The notes beneath the pieces were generated by a model. That model worked only from the letters and a program-made list of their open reading frames with translations, did no database searches and was not told the origin of the DNA. Below, in pieces: positions 54,201 to 63,324 of a DNA stretch of 64,000 nucleotides (its first letter is position 1; each line of letters begins with the position of its first letter). This stretch comes from Cymbomonas tetramitiformis (lineage: Eukaryota; Chlorophyta; Pyramimonadophyceae; Pyramimonadales; Pyramimonadaceae). The stretch spans positions 1 to 64,000 of the forward strand of contig LGRX02033467.1 in NCBI GenBank assembly GCA_001247695.2, in the 5' to 3' direction. A program made the translations under genes and the position numbers.

Positions 54201-54575
54201 CGCCCAAATATCGCACACCGAATCCAACTTGGTAACCAAGTGTCGAAGCGTCGGCATAGCTTCTTGCGGTAGGGGCCACACTCCAAGAGGTATGGTGCGT
54301 GCGGAGTCGCCTACTTCTACTAGAAGAGGTAGCAAGTCCATAAGAATTGGCGGGATATCCCAGTCTGGTCCAGGATTGTAGCTCGCGTCTGAGCCGCACA
54401 AAGCTAAAAAGACGCTCATAGCTAGAATGACATGCATGATTCCACATAACTGCCCTAGTAGCCAACGTCGATCATCCCGAACCACGGTGAACTTCACGTG
54501 GCCTTCCACGATGTGCACCCCTGCTACAAAAAGGTATGCGCACTCCTCAACAGTCGTTCTCACGCATTTTGTCAC
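51262..54575 (-). CDS. DDE-type transposase-like protein (one frame break)
   Basis: The main frame 54575-51924 has 883 codons. Then, at a T6 run (51930-51935), the frame must shift by -1 to continue FYLVPEDATKEVAGG to a stop at 51262, adding about 215 residues. Family signature: RVSPCKKDV and SLHVGV region (residues 337-382), Cys clusters (452-486, 538-560), DFSEN...EVQSLHW (683-701), ISDDRKHD (741-748), HEWADGCAGQN (776-786) and HAKGEQDGAGAHVK (817-830). I know this D/DG.xGQ/HxKGxxDGxGxxxK pattern from uncharacterised eukaryotic transposon proteins. D683, D780 and E821 or D823 are plausible catalytic residues. The hydrophobic N-terminus (39-60) is odd, so the real start may be downstream. 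Confidence 0.75.
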
Positions 54576-54823
54576 AGATCATAATAGTTCATAATAGCTT
54601 CGGGCTCTTTACAAATAAAGTACAACCGCACCGTTGAAGCTTGTCGGATTGGGGCGCCGCTTCGTCCCACCCATATCGTTGTCGTTTCTACCACGCTAAC
54701 CACATATCAAATATACATGAAATATATTCGTGCGAGGGCATGAGCTTCCTCGCACTTCCATCACCGGTCACATTCTTGAAGAATACGAACGCGTTTCACT
54801 TCGAAATGGCGTGAAGTGCTTCA
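54576..54823. other. Upstream region of transposase gene
   Basis: About 250 bp between the transposase start and the hairpin array. No motif is recognised. Together with the array it forms the divergent intergenic region. Confidence 0.4.
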
Positions 54824-55545
54824 TGATGTGGCGCTTTGGAGTTCACCAAATCTGTCAGCGCTCCACATCATAATTTATATCGGTGGCATAATGTTGTGTG
54901 CATCGTGATGTGGCGCTTTGGAGTTCGATCAAGTTTTATCGACGGACTCCAAATCTGTCAGCGTTCCACATCATAATTTATATCCGTGACATAATGTGAT
55001 GTGCATCTTGATGTGGCGCTTTGGAGTTCGATCAAGTTTTATCGACGGACTCCAAATCTGTCAGCGCTCCACATCATAATTTATATCCGTGACATAATGT
55101 TGTGTGCATCGTGATGTGGCGCTTTGGAGTTCGATCAAGTTTTATCGACGGACTCCAAATCTGTCAGCGCTCCACATCATAATTTATATCGGTGGCATAA
55201 TGTTGTGTGCATCGTGATGTGGCGCTTTGGAGTTCGATCAAGTTTTATCGACGGACTCCAAATCTGTCAGCGTTCCACATCATAATTTATATCCGTGACA
55301 TAATGTTATGTGCATCTTGATGTGGCGCTTTGGAGTTCGATCAAGTTTTATCGACGGACTCCAAATCTGTCAGCGCTCCACATCATAATTTATATCCGTG
55401 ACATAATGTTGTGTGCATCGTGATGTGGCGCTTTGGAGTTCGATCAAGTTTTATCGACGGACTCCAAATCTGTTAGGGTTCAACAGCGAAATATTTTTGC
55501 GTGGGATATTTGTATGTGCATGGTGATGTGGCGCTTTGGAGTTCT
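54824..55545 (+). repeat. 103-bp hairpin-forming tandem array
   Basis: The unit start (TGATGTGGCGCTTTGGAG) occurs at 54824, 54906, 55009, 55112, 55215, 55318, 55421 and 55524. The first interval is 82 bp and the rest exactly 103. Within each unit GATGTGG, TTTGGAGT and TCGAT are mirrored by ATCGA, ACTCCAAA and CCACATC in nested order, so each can fold into one long hairpin. The first copy lacks the inner loop and the last lacks the distal arm. It lies between divergent genes of the transposon. Confidence 0.92.
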
Positions 55546-55642
55546 GGACGGACTTGAAGGCCCAAGACTCCGCCTTTACTGAATTGACTTATGCTCCTGA
55601 AACCTAAGAGTAAGTAGCACGTTAACACCTTGCCCCAGAAAC

Positions 55643-58600
55643 ATGGGGGCGAACCGTGGAAAACAGGCTGTTGTGAAAGCTATTGCGAAGAAGAAAGAAG
55701 AGAATGTAGTGAAATGTGTGGTCCGCGATTGTGCGGTCCCGAGAACTATTGTACCGAAGATCCAATGCAAGACGTGCCAGGGCTACTTTCATTTCGCGTG
55801 TTCTAGCAATGAGGAGGTTGGAGTAATATGCAAGCAGTGTGGTCCTCGGCCGGGGAAGTGCGTTTATTGCAAGAAAAGCGCGAGCATCATGACTTGTGGT
55901 GTTTGTGGAGGTGGTTTCCATCCTTCATGTCAGCGAAAATTCGGGACTGGCGATTGTGGTTTGCTCACAAATCAAAAGAACTGTGGGCGCAAGGAGTGCG
56001 AGCAGCGATCAGAGTGTACTGCTAGTGAAGTGGCGGAAGATGCCACCGAGGCCACCGTTAAAACGCTGGCCTCAATTGACGCTCCCCGCGCGTTGGCGGG
56101 CTTGGCCAAGGAAGCGCAGAGTTCTCGAAGAAAGTCCTTGGACTGGCCTACTAGCGCGCTGAAGACCGGCGACGCTGGTGAGCACATTTTTCAAAGTGGT
56201 CCAATAATATAACGTTGTAATGAGTTTTTAGTTCTATTTATGTTTCTCGTCCTACTTGTGTAAACGTGCTTGGTTTTGGTGTTCTATGAATTAGGTGGGC
56301 TCGCCCCGGCTCCGCCCTCACCCCCACCGCCAGCACCAGATGAGTCCTGCTTCATATGCGAGAAGGACGATGCACGTGGTGTCCACAGGTGCTCGCACTG
56401 CAAGGCTAGCTACCATAACGTGTGCATGGTAGCCAAAGGCATTGAAGAGGTGAACAATTGTGGTAGGCCGGAGTGCATGGCGAAGCGCACGGTCTACCCA
56501 ACCTCCCAAGCCGAGAGAGACGCTGTGAACCTCGCAAAACATGGTGCCATGCTGCTGGAAGGCGCGCTCGAGAACAGTTTGCCGTTGCTTGCGGTGCCGT
56601 CGGCGCGGCCCCCGCCCCTTGTTCAAGCGGCCACACCCGAGGGCGTTCGGGTGGGTGTAGAGGGGCCGTCGGGAGGGGCGGAGCAACCCGCGCATGCTCC
56701 CGCCCCCACCAGCACGGAGGTGCCCGCACCCGACACCGCAGGGCTGGTAGTGAACGCGCCGTCGGGAGGGACGGCTCAACCCGCGGATGCTCCCGCCCCC
56801 ACGAGCACGGAGGTGCCCGCACCCAAGACCGCGGGGGTGGTACCGGACGCGCCGTCGGGATCGGCGGAGCAACCCGCGGACACTCCGGCACCTGCCTTGT
56901 CCATGCTCTCGGAGTTCTCGGCATCGGCTCCCCCACCCCTTGAAGCGGCCACACCCGAGGGCGTTCGCGGGGGTGGAGAGGAGCCGTCGGGAGGGACGGA
57001 GCAACCCGCGCATGCTCCCGCCCCCACCAGCACGGAGGTGCCCGCACCCGACACCGCAGGGCTGGTAGTGAACGCGCCGTCGGGAGGGACGGCTCAACCC
57101 GCGGATGCTCCCGCCCCCACGAGCACGGAGGTGCCCGCACCCAAGACCGCGGGGGTGGTACCGGACGCGCCGTCGGGATCGGCGGAGCAACCCGCGGGGG
57201 GTGTAGAGGAGCCGTCGGGAGCGGCGGCTCAACCCGCGGATGCTCCCGCCCCCACGAGCACGGAGGTGCCCGCACCCGAGACCGCGGGGGTGGTACCGGA
57301 CGCGCCGTTGGGATCGGCGGAGCAACCCACGAACACTCCCGCACAGGCATTGCCCGTAGGTGGCCATCAGCGGAAGCCTCGGTGGGAGGACCTGGATCTG
57401 CCGCAACGTGTTCACTCGTACAACAAGTACATTAACTTTAGGCCGCGGTATGTGTATGGCGACGGCTTTGGTGGGAAGGAGGGATACGCCGAGAAATCGA
57501 ACGGGAAATTCTCGTACGGCGGAGTGGTGTTTCACCAGGGTCACTCGGGGGGGTATGTGGTAGGCTCAATCCTGCACATAAAGAATAAAGGGTGGTTTGT
57601 CCATTGCGGGGGGCCAATCGATGGGCCGAACGCCGACCCGGAGATGTTTCACACCTTCCGCATGAACAAGCTGAACGTGGGCGTAACGGACAAAGCCCGA
57701 GGGGAGGCTTACTTCCGTGACAACGAGCAGATCGACAAAGTGTTCCAGGTCCTCCGGAAGTTCGTGCCTCAACAGATTGCCGTGGAAAAAACGAAGGGCT
57801 TCCAGGAGGGCGTGTCCGTCACGGCCCCGTTGAGGCAGGTCAATACGGCGGACCGGGTGGAGTTAGGACCCAGCGTTACCCGTGACGACTACCTCTTCGT
57901 CGACAAGGACGCGGCATCCGTTGCCCCTAGCCGTGGGGGCGCGGGTTCCGAGGGGGATACGGTCACGGAGGATGCTGCACCGCCTGAGACAATTGCGTCT
58001 CAGGCGGTGAAAGGAAGGAAGCGCATGAGGTCGGATTTGGCTGACGGCCACACCTTGCAGAAGCGGGTTGCCGCGCCTGCGCACCTGGCCGTTCCACACC
58101 GAAGGGGGAGCCAAGCACCGAGCGACGTGTCGGGTAGGGCACTTGATGCGGGCACGGGGAAAGGCACGGGGAAAGCTGGAGGTGGTCGTTCTCGAGGCCG
58201 GAGGTCAAGTGTCGGCAGTGGGGTGCTGTCACTATCACAGGCGGCGCAGGTAGATGTAGAGGAAGGAAGAAGTGGACCTGTGCAGGTGGGCGTGACGAGT
58301 GAACAGTTGGAGGAGCTGTTGAGGAAGCAGGGAGAGGAGTTTGGTCGGAGCTTGGAAGCGTTGGAGCAGAGACAGCAGAGCGCGCTGGACCGGCGCTTAG
58401 AGCTGGAGCGCGCTAGTTTGGAGACGCTCGTGCCGCAAGTGCCGGCCTCCGAGGAACCGCGACCGGCACCTGCGGCGTCGGCGACGCCCACGGCGGAGCA
58501 AGTGACGGAGGGTGGAGTCCGTGTCTCCGAATGGGTGCAGATGGTGCCCCTGCTACCATCAATGATCTCAAGTCCGGAAGCAGTTCGTCAGGACGTCCCG

Positions 58601-59306
58601 CAGGCCCAGCAGGAGGAGGAACTCCTCCTGGCCCAGCAACTGCAGCAACTCCCACAGTCCCAGTCTCAGGTTCATCAGGTGCTGCAGCCCCAGCAGTTTC
58701 AGCAGGTGCTGCCGCCTCAGCAGCTTCAACAGCCGCAGCAGCCCTTGCTTGCAGCTGCAGCAACTCCCGCAGCCCCCGTCTCAGCTCCAACAGGTGCTGC
58801 CGCCTCAGCAGCTTCAACAGCCGCAGCAGCCCCTCCAGCTGCAGCAACTCCCGCAGCCCCAGTCTCAGCTTCAACAGGTGCAGCTACCCCAGCAGCTTCA
58901 ACAGATGCAGCAGCTCCGGCAGCTTCAACCGGTGCTGCAGCCCCAGCAGCTTCAACCGGTGCAGCAGCCTCAGCAGCTTCAACAGCTGCAACAACTCCAG
59001 CAGCTTCAACAGCTGCAACAACTTCAGCAGCTCCAGCAGCTCTCGCAGCTTCAGCAATCCTACCAGCTGCAACCACAATTGCTCGCGCAACCCCAGCTAT
59101 TCGCGCAACCCCAGCTATTCGCGCAACCGCCGCAGCTGCTCGCGCAACCCCAGCTGCTCGCGCAACCGCAGGTGCTCGCCCAACCACAGCAGCTCGCCCA
59201 ACCAGCACAGCAGCTTTTCACCCTGACCGCGGATCAATTGCAGGACCTTGCTCGTGGGGCTTCACGCTCACGTGTTTCCTTGGAAGAGCTGTTCGACAGG
59301 CGCTAG
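55643..59306 (+). CDS. PHD/zinc-finger and Gln-rich transposon protein (two exons, one frame break)
   Basis: Exon 1 is 55643-56177; the intron is GTGAGC...TTAG (56178-56294); exon 2 starts 56295. One base plus two bases give Gly, so phases agree. Three Cys/His modules resemble PHD-type fingers: CVVRDCAVPR..CKTCQGYFHFAC..CKQC, CVYCKKSASIMTCGVCGGGF-HPSC..CGRKEC, and in exon 2 CFICEKDDARGVHRCSHC..YHNVC..CGRPEC. Then come Pro/Ala-rich 40-residue repeats. A conserved-looking globular part follows (PRYVYGDGFGGKEGY, GGYVVGSILHIKNKGWFVHC, QIDKVFQVLRKFVPQQ), then a helical Glu/Gln region. At 58745-58752 a doubled TTGC shifts the frame. Without it, Gln-rich LQQLPQPQSQLQQV continues to FTLTADQLQDLARG..LEELFDRR and TAG at 59304-59306. 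Probably DNA/chromatin-binding; inference. Confidence 0.65.
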
Positions 59307-59311
59307 CTTAG

Positions 59312-59537
59312 AAATCGTTTGCCTAACTAAAAGTGCTATTTGAGCTGTCCCGAGAGCCGCATCTTGGTGCTTCGTGCTACAGTAAGCTGCAATTTTTGCA
59401 TAACTCTAATAACCTGACACTACGGTAATTATGTCACTTGCAAGTATTCATACATTAGATTGTGTATGAACATTGGAATATAAGCATGGAAATGCACTTG
59501 CATATTGAATTGCTCTTTATTTTCAAAACATCGGCCG
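59312..59537. other. 3' flank of the Gln-rich gene
   Basis: AT-rich sequence after the stop codon, before the right subterminal repeats. Nothing recognised. Confidence 0.4.
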
Positions 59538-60309
59538 TGTGCATGACACGGCAACCATCCTGATATTTGCAGTGAACAAATTGGTCCCGCGCGGCTCCTG
59601 CAAAACCCAAAATATCAAAATATTGCATTATTTTGTTTCTACGAACCTTCTCCGATGTTCTCCAAAAATATTAAATCATACAATATAATTTCCCGCTTGT
59701 TATTGGCCTTGTAGCGACACATTCATATGCCGCGCATGCATGCCAAGTGCAAAATTCGATTTCCTGCCGTTTGCAGTGACCAAAATGGCCCCGCACGACT
59801 ACTCCAAAACCCTAAACGTCAAAATTCATATTTTTGAGTTTGTCCAAACCTTCTCCAAACTTCTCCAAAAATATCAAACCGTGTAATATCATCATTTCCC
59901 GAAATTGTGCACTTTATAGCGGACCCCGCACACGCCGAACCCCCTCTCACAACTAATATTTCACCCACACCACCCCGCCAGCAACCCTAAAACCCTAGAA
60001 TATTGGACATGCAACCTTTTACTGCCTTCTACTATCATGTTGCACCTTCCCAAACCTTGTAATGGCCTTTTATAAACTTATTAATGTGTCGCGCAAGCAT
60101 TCCATGTGCACAACTTGATTCCCTGGTATTTGCAGTAAACGAAATGGCCCCGCACGGCTACTCCAAAACCCGAAATGTCAAAATTTTACATTTTTGAGTT
60201 TGTCCAAACCTTCTCCAAACTTCTCCAACCTTCTAACACTTCTAAATGTCATTTTTTCGAAAATTCGTCAAATTATGCATAAACGTACCACCCACACGTG
60301 CCACATGCC
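59538..60309 (-). repeat. Right subterminal repeats, inverted
   Basis: Two fuller and one truncated copy of sequence related, in reverse, to the 349-bp left units. The ATGGCCCCGCACG mark lies at about 59785 and 60144 (359 bp apart), with a diverged copy at 59579. GAGTTTGTCCAAACCTTCTC and GACCCCGCA occur as reverse complements of the left units. They end at the perfect 22-bp inverted end. These copies are more diverged than the left set. Confidence 0.85.
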
Positions 60310-60426
60310 AAGGTTAGTCATCGTGTGAAACCACCTGCGGAGGTTCAAATCCTGTGCGGTGATATTTTAATCGCGCGATTCGACGCCATCGCGCGATCTG
60401 CATGGTTTCACGAAATTTTTCTATCA

Positions 60427-61010
60427 CATTTACCGCCGCACCACACGCCGCTTCCAGTGTCGGTGGTGCCAATGCACGCGTATGCGCGGCTCCACCGGTC
60501 GGTGATGCTGCGTGGACTGCCTCGGCAGTCCCAACTGCGGCAACTTCACCGCCGACGCCTTTCCGTGGCGTGCTGGGCGACGCAGTGGGTGGTGCAGTGC
60601 CGGATGCTATACCGCCGCGGAGACAGGCGCGGTATCGGGAGCTGCGACAGGGATTCCGCTTCTACGGCTTTCTCCCGCTACCGCCAGAGCTCGTGGATCC
60701 TGATCCGCCGGCTCCCCCTTCACCGCCTTACTCACCGCCACCGTACTCGTCCGAGGACGAGGCGCCGGACTCTGGGGACTCCGCGACTGACATCGGAGAT
60801 TCCTTAATTTCGTCTACGCATGATTTACCACCGGCCCCGGAGGCCGGCAACTACCGCACCCTCACGCTGCTCCGAGCTGGCCGACCAGTTCCAGAACCCT
60901 CTAGTGGCTGAAGATTGCTTACACCGTGCCTGCCTAGAGATTGGCTAGTGATTAGCTTTCTAGATGTGCGGAAGAGCTCTCTAAATTTGAGCTGTGTTTA
61001 GTGCACAACA
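60427..61010 (+). pseudogene. 3' gag fragment of the gag-only retrotransposon family
   Basis: Homologous to 7450-8013 of copy 1, from GCCGCTTCCAGTGTCGGTGG to AGCTGTGTTTAG. Its frame stays open to 60911 as ASSVGGANARVCAAPPVGDA, RYRELRQGFRFYGFLPLPPE, SPPYSPPPYSSEDEAPDSGD. This shows the intact Pro-rich C-terminus with PPxY motifs that copy 1 has lost by frameshift. No LTR follows. Confidence 0.65.
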
Positions 61011-61697
61011 TATAGTATACACCGTAACTATACATAATAGTACTTATCACAGTACTTACACCAATATTTATGTCAGTACATGTTCTAGATATATTGACAT
61101 TACACTAAATCAGCAAGTGTTAATGATCAATGTGAGTGACAATATATATCTCATGTATAATGCATAGATACCATTCCACAAACATATGTGCGTGTGGAAT
61201 GTCAGAGATGGTGATAGATATGGGAGCAGGATAAGACACCATGCTGTAGGGCTGGATGGACGGAGATATCTCCAGACCCGAAGGCAGGATACTGTGCTCA
61301 TTGTAACAGCTGGTAACTGTTGAGCACAGTCCATCCACTCTCACATATCGCTGGAGCAACTTCATCTCCTACAATTTATGCATTTGACAGTTGATTCAGA
61401 AACTTGATCACACTTCAATGCATATCTCAGTATATCTCACAGATTCATAACTCATCTTGACACTGATGTAGCTGATAGAGATTACTAAACATGCATTGCT
61501 CTGATTATACCAGCATTGCTCTGATTTACTTAGTATCTGGAGGTATCATTTTGATAACCTTCCAGTGCACTGCCATATGCCTAAGTAAATAATAATTCAT
61601 CTGACATATATCACTATTGATGATACTATATATATATATAGGTCATGGGTTTCAATCAGTAAAACCCAAGATATTGACCATGTACATATCTTCACAG
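61011..61697. other. AT-rich region before outer-element gene
   Basis: TATATATATA around 61628-61640. No gene recognised. Upstream exons of the gene at 61698 may be hidden here. Confidence 0.35.
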
Positions 61698-62609
61698 AAA
61701 CACCTGGGAGCTCCAGGAAGAGTCCGAGGAGGAGGAGGAGGAGGAGGCGGAAGCCGCCTCCAAGGGACCAGACAAGGGAAAGGGCAAGGGTAGAGCGCCC
61801 GAGGTGGATGCCCCTCCGAAGAAATCCCCCAGGAAGGCGAATGCGGTGGCGTCCCCTTCAAAGGGGAAGGCCACCGCTCAAGAAGCGGAGGACGCTGCTG
61901 ATCAGTCTGACCTGGCAAAGCGGTACCCTGTCGGTAAAGAGGTGTACCTCTACGCCCGACCGACGGATTCCGATGAAGCACTTATCCAGTCCGAAATCCT
62001 CGATCCAAAGGACTATTTCACGTCGAGCCCCCCGTTGACGTTGAAAAAGACCGTGCCCCTCCTGTCCGGGACGATATCAGCCTGCGAACTGCACGCTGAA
62101 ACCGTCCACGGCCCGGGACGGTCCGACATTAAACTCCCTCCGGAGTTTTTGTCCATCAAGGTGAGAAACATATGCATGCTTTAACGTTAGTGTCCCGTTA
62201 GTGATATGTTAGTGTGCCTTCTGGACACTAAGTGTCGTCCAGTTAGTGTGTTAGGTTCTCAGCATTTTCCAAGTTACCTTTTTAGATTACCCATGTATAT
62301 CTAACTTGTATATATCGTTTTCGACAGGTGAAACAATTCAATTCGAAGAAGACTGGTGCGGATGAGTGGCACCAAAAAACGTGGAAATTTTTAAAGCACA
62401 TCCTCTCCTCTACGGACAAGCATGTCAGCGAGGATGAAGCTAAAACCAAGACCCTCAGCAAAGTCACAGAAAAATATTACGAGGACCTGTTGAGGGGTAA
62501 AAAGCTTCCGAAGGAGCTCAACCTCGTAGTGCACGGCAAGTACGTGCGGTATGGATTGCTGGAACATGCATTCGCGGGTCCACCGAAAGGGGCCAATGAC
62601 ACCGAATGA
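61698..62609 (+). CDS. Outer-element gene, unknown function (two 3' exons)
   Basis: After acceptor TTCACAG the frame from 61699 is acidic then basic (TWELQEESEEEEEEEAEAAS, KGPDKGKGKGRAPEV). It continues YPVGKEVYLYARPTDSDEAL and LPPEFLSIK to donor AAG|GTGAGA at 62160/62161. The 167-bp intron ends TTTCGACAG (62327). Exon 2 (62328-62609, phase 0) gives VKQFNSKKTGADEWHQKTWK, KTLSKVTEKYYEDLLRGKKL and ends GPPKGANDTE, TGA. It stops 65 bp inside the right long inverted repeat, so it belongs to the outer element. The intron contains GTTAGTG motifs like the inverted repeats. The first exon is not found. No family recognised. Confidence 0.6.
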
Positions 62610-62674
62610 GTAGCACTAGTTAGTGAGGACTACTAGCAGGTTACCAAACTATTGGTTTTTTTTTAATTAAAAAC

Positions 62675-63324
62675 TAGCCTGTTTCGCACGTATCTTCATT
62701 GCTTGTTTATGTCACTATTTATTGCGGATTTCGTGCGCTGCGTGAAGCTCGTATAGTGTGTCGTTAATATACTACTAACAACACACAAACAGCACACTAA
62801 CGACGCACTAACAACAACTGTTAATGTGCATAGTTAGTATACCGTTAATACACTAGGATACCAGTTAATGTGTAACTCGCATGTAGTTAATGTATGCTAA
62901 CAGTGTGTTAACTATGTACTAACCACCCGTTAATGCACGGAGTTAGTGTGTTATTATTAGTATGCCGTTAATGTGTAAGGTTTAGGTACACTAAGTATGC
63001 ACTACTTATACACTATCTACGAACTAACTGCCTGTTAATATTCCCTGTTAGTGTGTCGTTAGTGTCCCGTTATTGTTCCGTTAGTATGCACACTTAGGGC
63101 ACAGTTAATGTCCTAAACGCAAGTGATCATACTGAGTTAGTATGCCGTTAAGGTGTCATTAAGGTATGTTTCATAGAATGCACGACCTAACGGCACACTA
63201 ACGTTGCGGTTAGTGTGCCTTTAGAGTACGTACATGCACACTAACGCGCCGTACTCTTATATAGTTAGTGGGTCTTTAGCGTACCGTTAGTGCGCGTACT
63301 AACATTTTCTAAAATGGTAGGGGT
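62675..63324 (-). repeat. Right long inverted repeat
   Basis: Reverse complement of 48407-49032 along nearly its whole length. It starts ACTAGCCTGTTTCGC and ends AAAATGGTAGGGGT, with the same succession of GTTAGTG motifs. A few short insertions (for example near 62690-62715) explain the greater length. Confidence 0.85.

Larger units (their letters stand above)
50224..60309. mobile_element. 10.1-kb DNA transposon with transposase and PHD/Gln-rich protein
   Basis: Perfect 22-bp inverted ends (GGCATGTGGCACGTGTGGGT + GG) occur at 50224-50245 and 60288-60309, flanked by AAGG on both sides (50220-50223, 60310-60313). Inside the left end lie 2.6 copies of a 349-bp repeat and inside the right end 2-3 inverted copies of related sequence. 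A transposase-like gene runs leftward and a zinc-finger/Gln-rich gene rightward, with a 103-bp hairpin array between. The symmetric design and target duplication show a single mobile unit. Superfamily is not assigned; see the transposase entry. Confidence 0.8.
48407..63324. mobile_element. Outer element with long GTTAGTG-rich inverted repeats
   Basis: Long inverted repeats of about 626 bp (48407-49032) and 650 bp (62675-63324) bound 14.9 kb. Their outer ends share ACCCCTACCATTTTAG and their inner ends share AAACAGGCTAG. It contains the inner transposon (50224-60309), a two-exon gene next to the right repeat, a tRNA-like gene and a retrotransposon fragment. Without the inner element it would be about 4.8 kb. 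The two flanks do not match: the left is retrotransposon gag and the right is unrelated, with no target duplication. So this is either a rearranged element or a recombinant between two copies. No recognisable transposase of its own is seen. Confidence 0.65.

Noticed and set aside
56318..57544. 408- and 314-codon minus-strand frames
   Set aside because: They are antisense to the PHD/Pro-Ala-rich gene, whose GC-rich repeats keep antisense frames open. The plus strand has fingers, an intron and a globular domain.
58726..59208. Ala-rich minus-strand frame of 160 codons
   Set aside because: Antisense of the CAG-rich (Gln) repeat; a compositional artefact.
48407..63324. Polinton/Maverick-type giant element
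   Set aside because: Size and long inverted repeats fit, but no DNA polymerase B, retroviral-type integrase, ATPase or capsid genes are visible.
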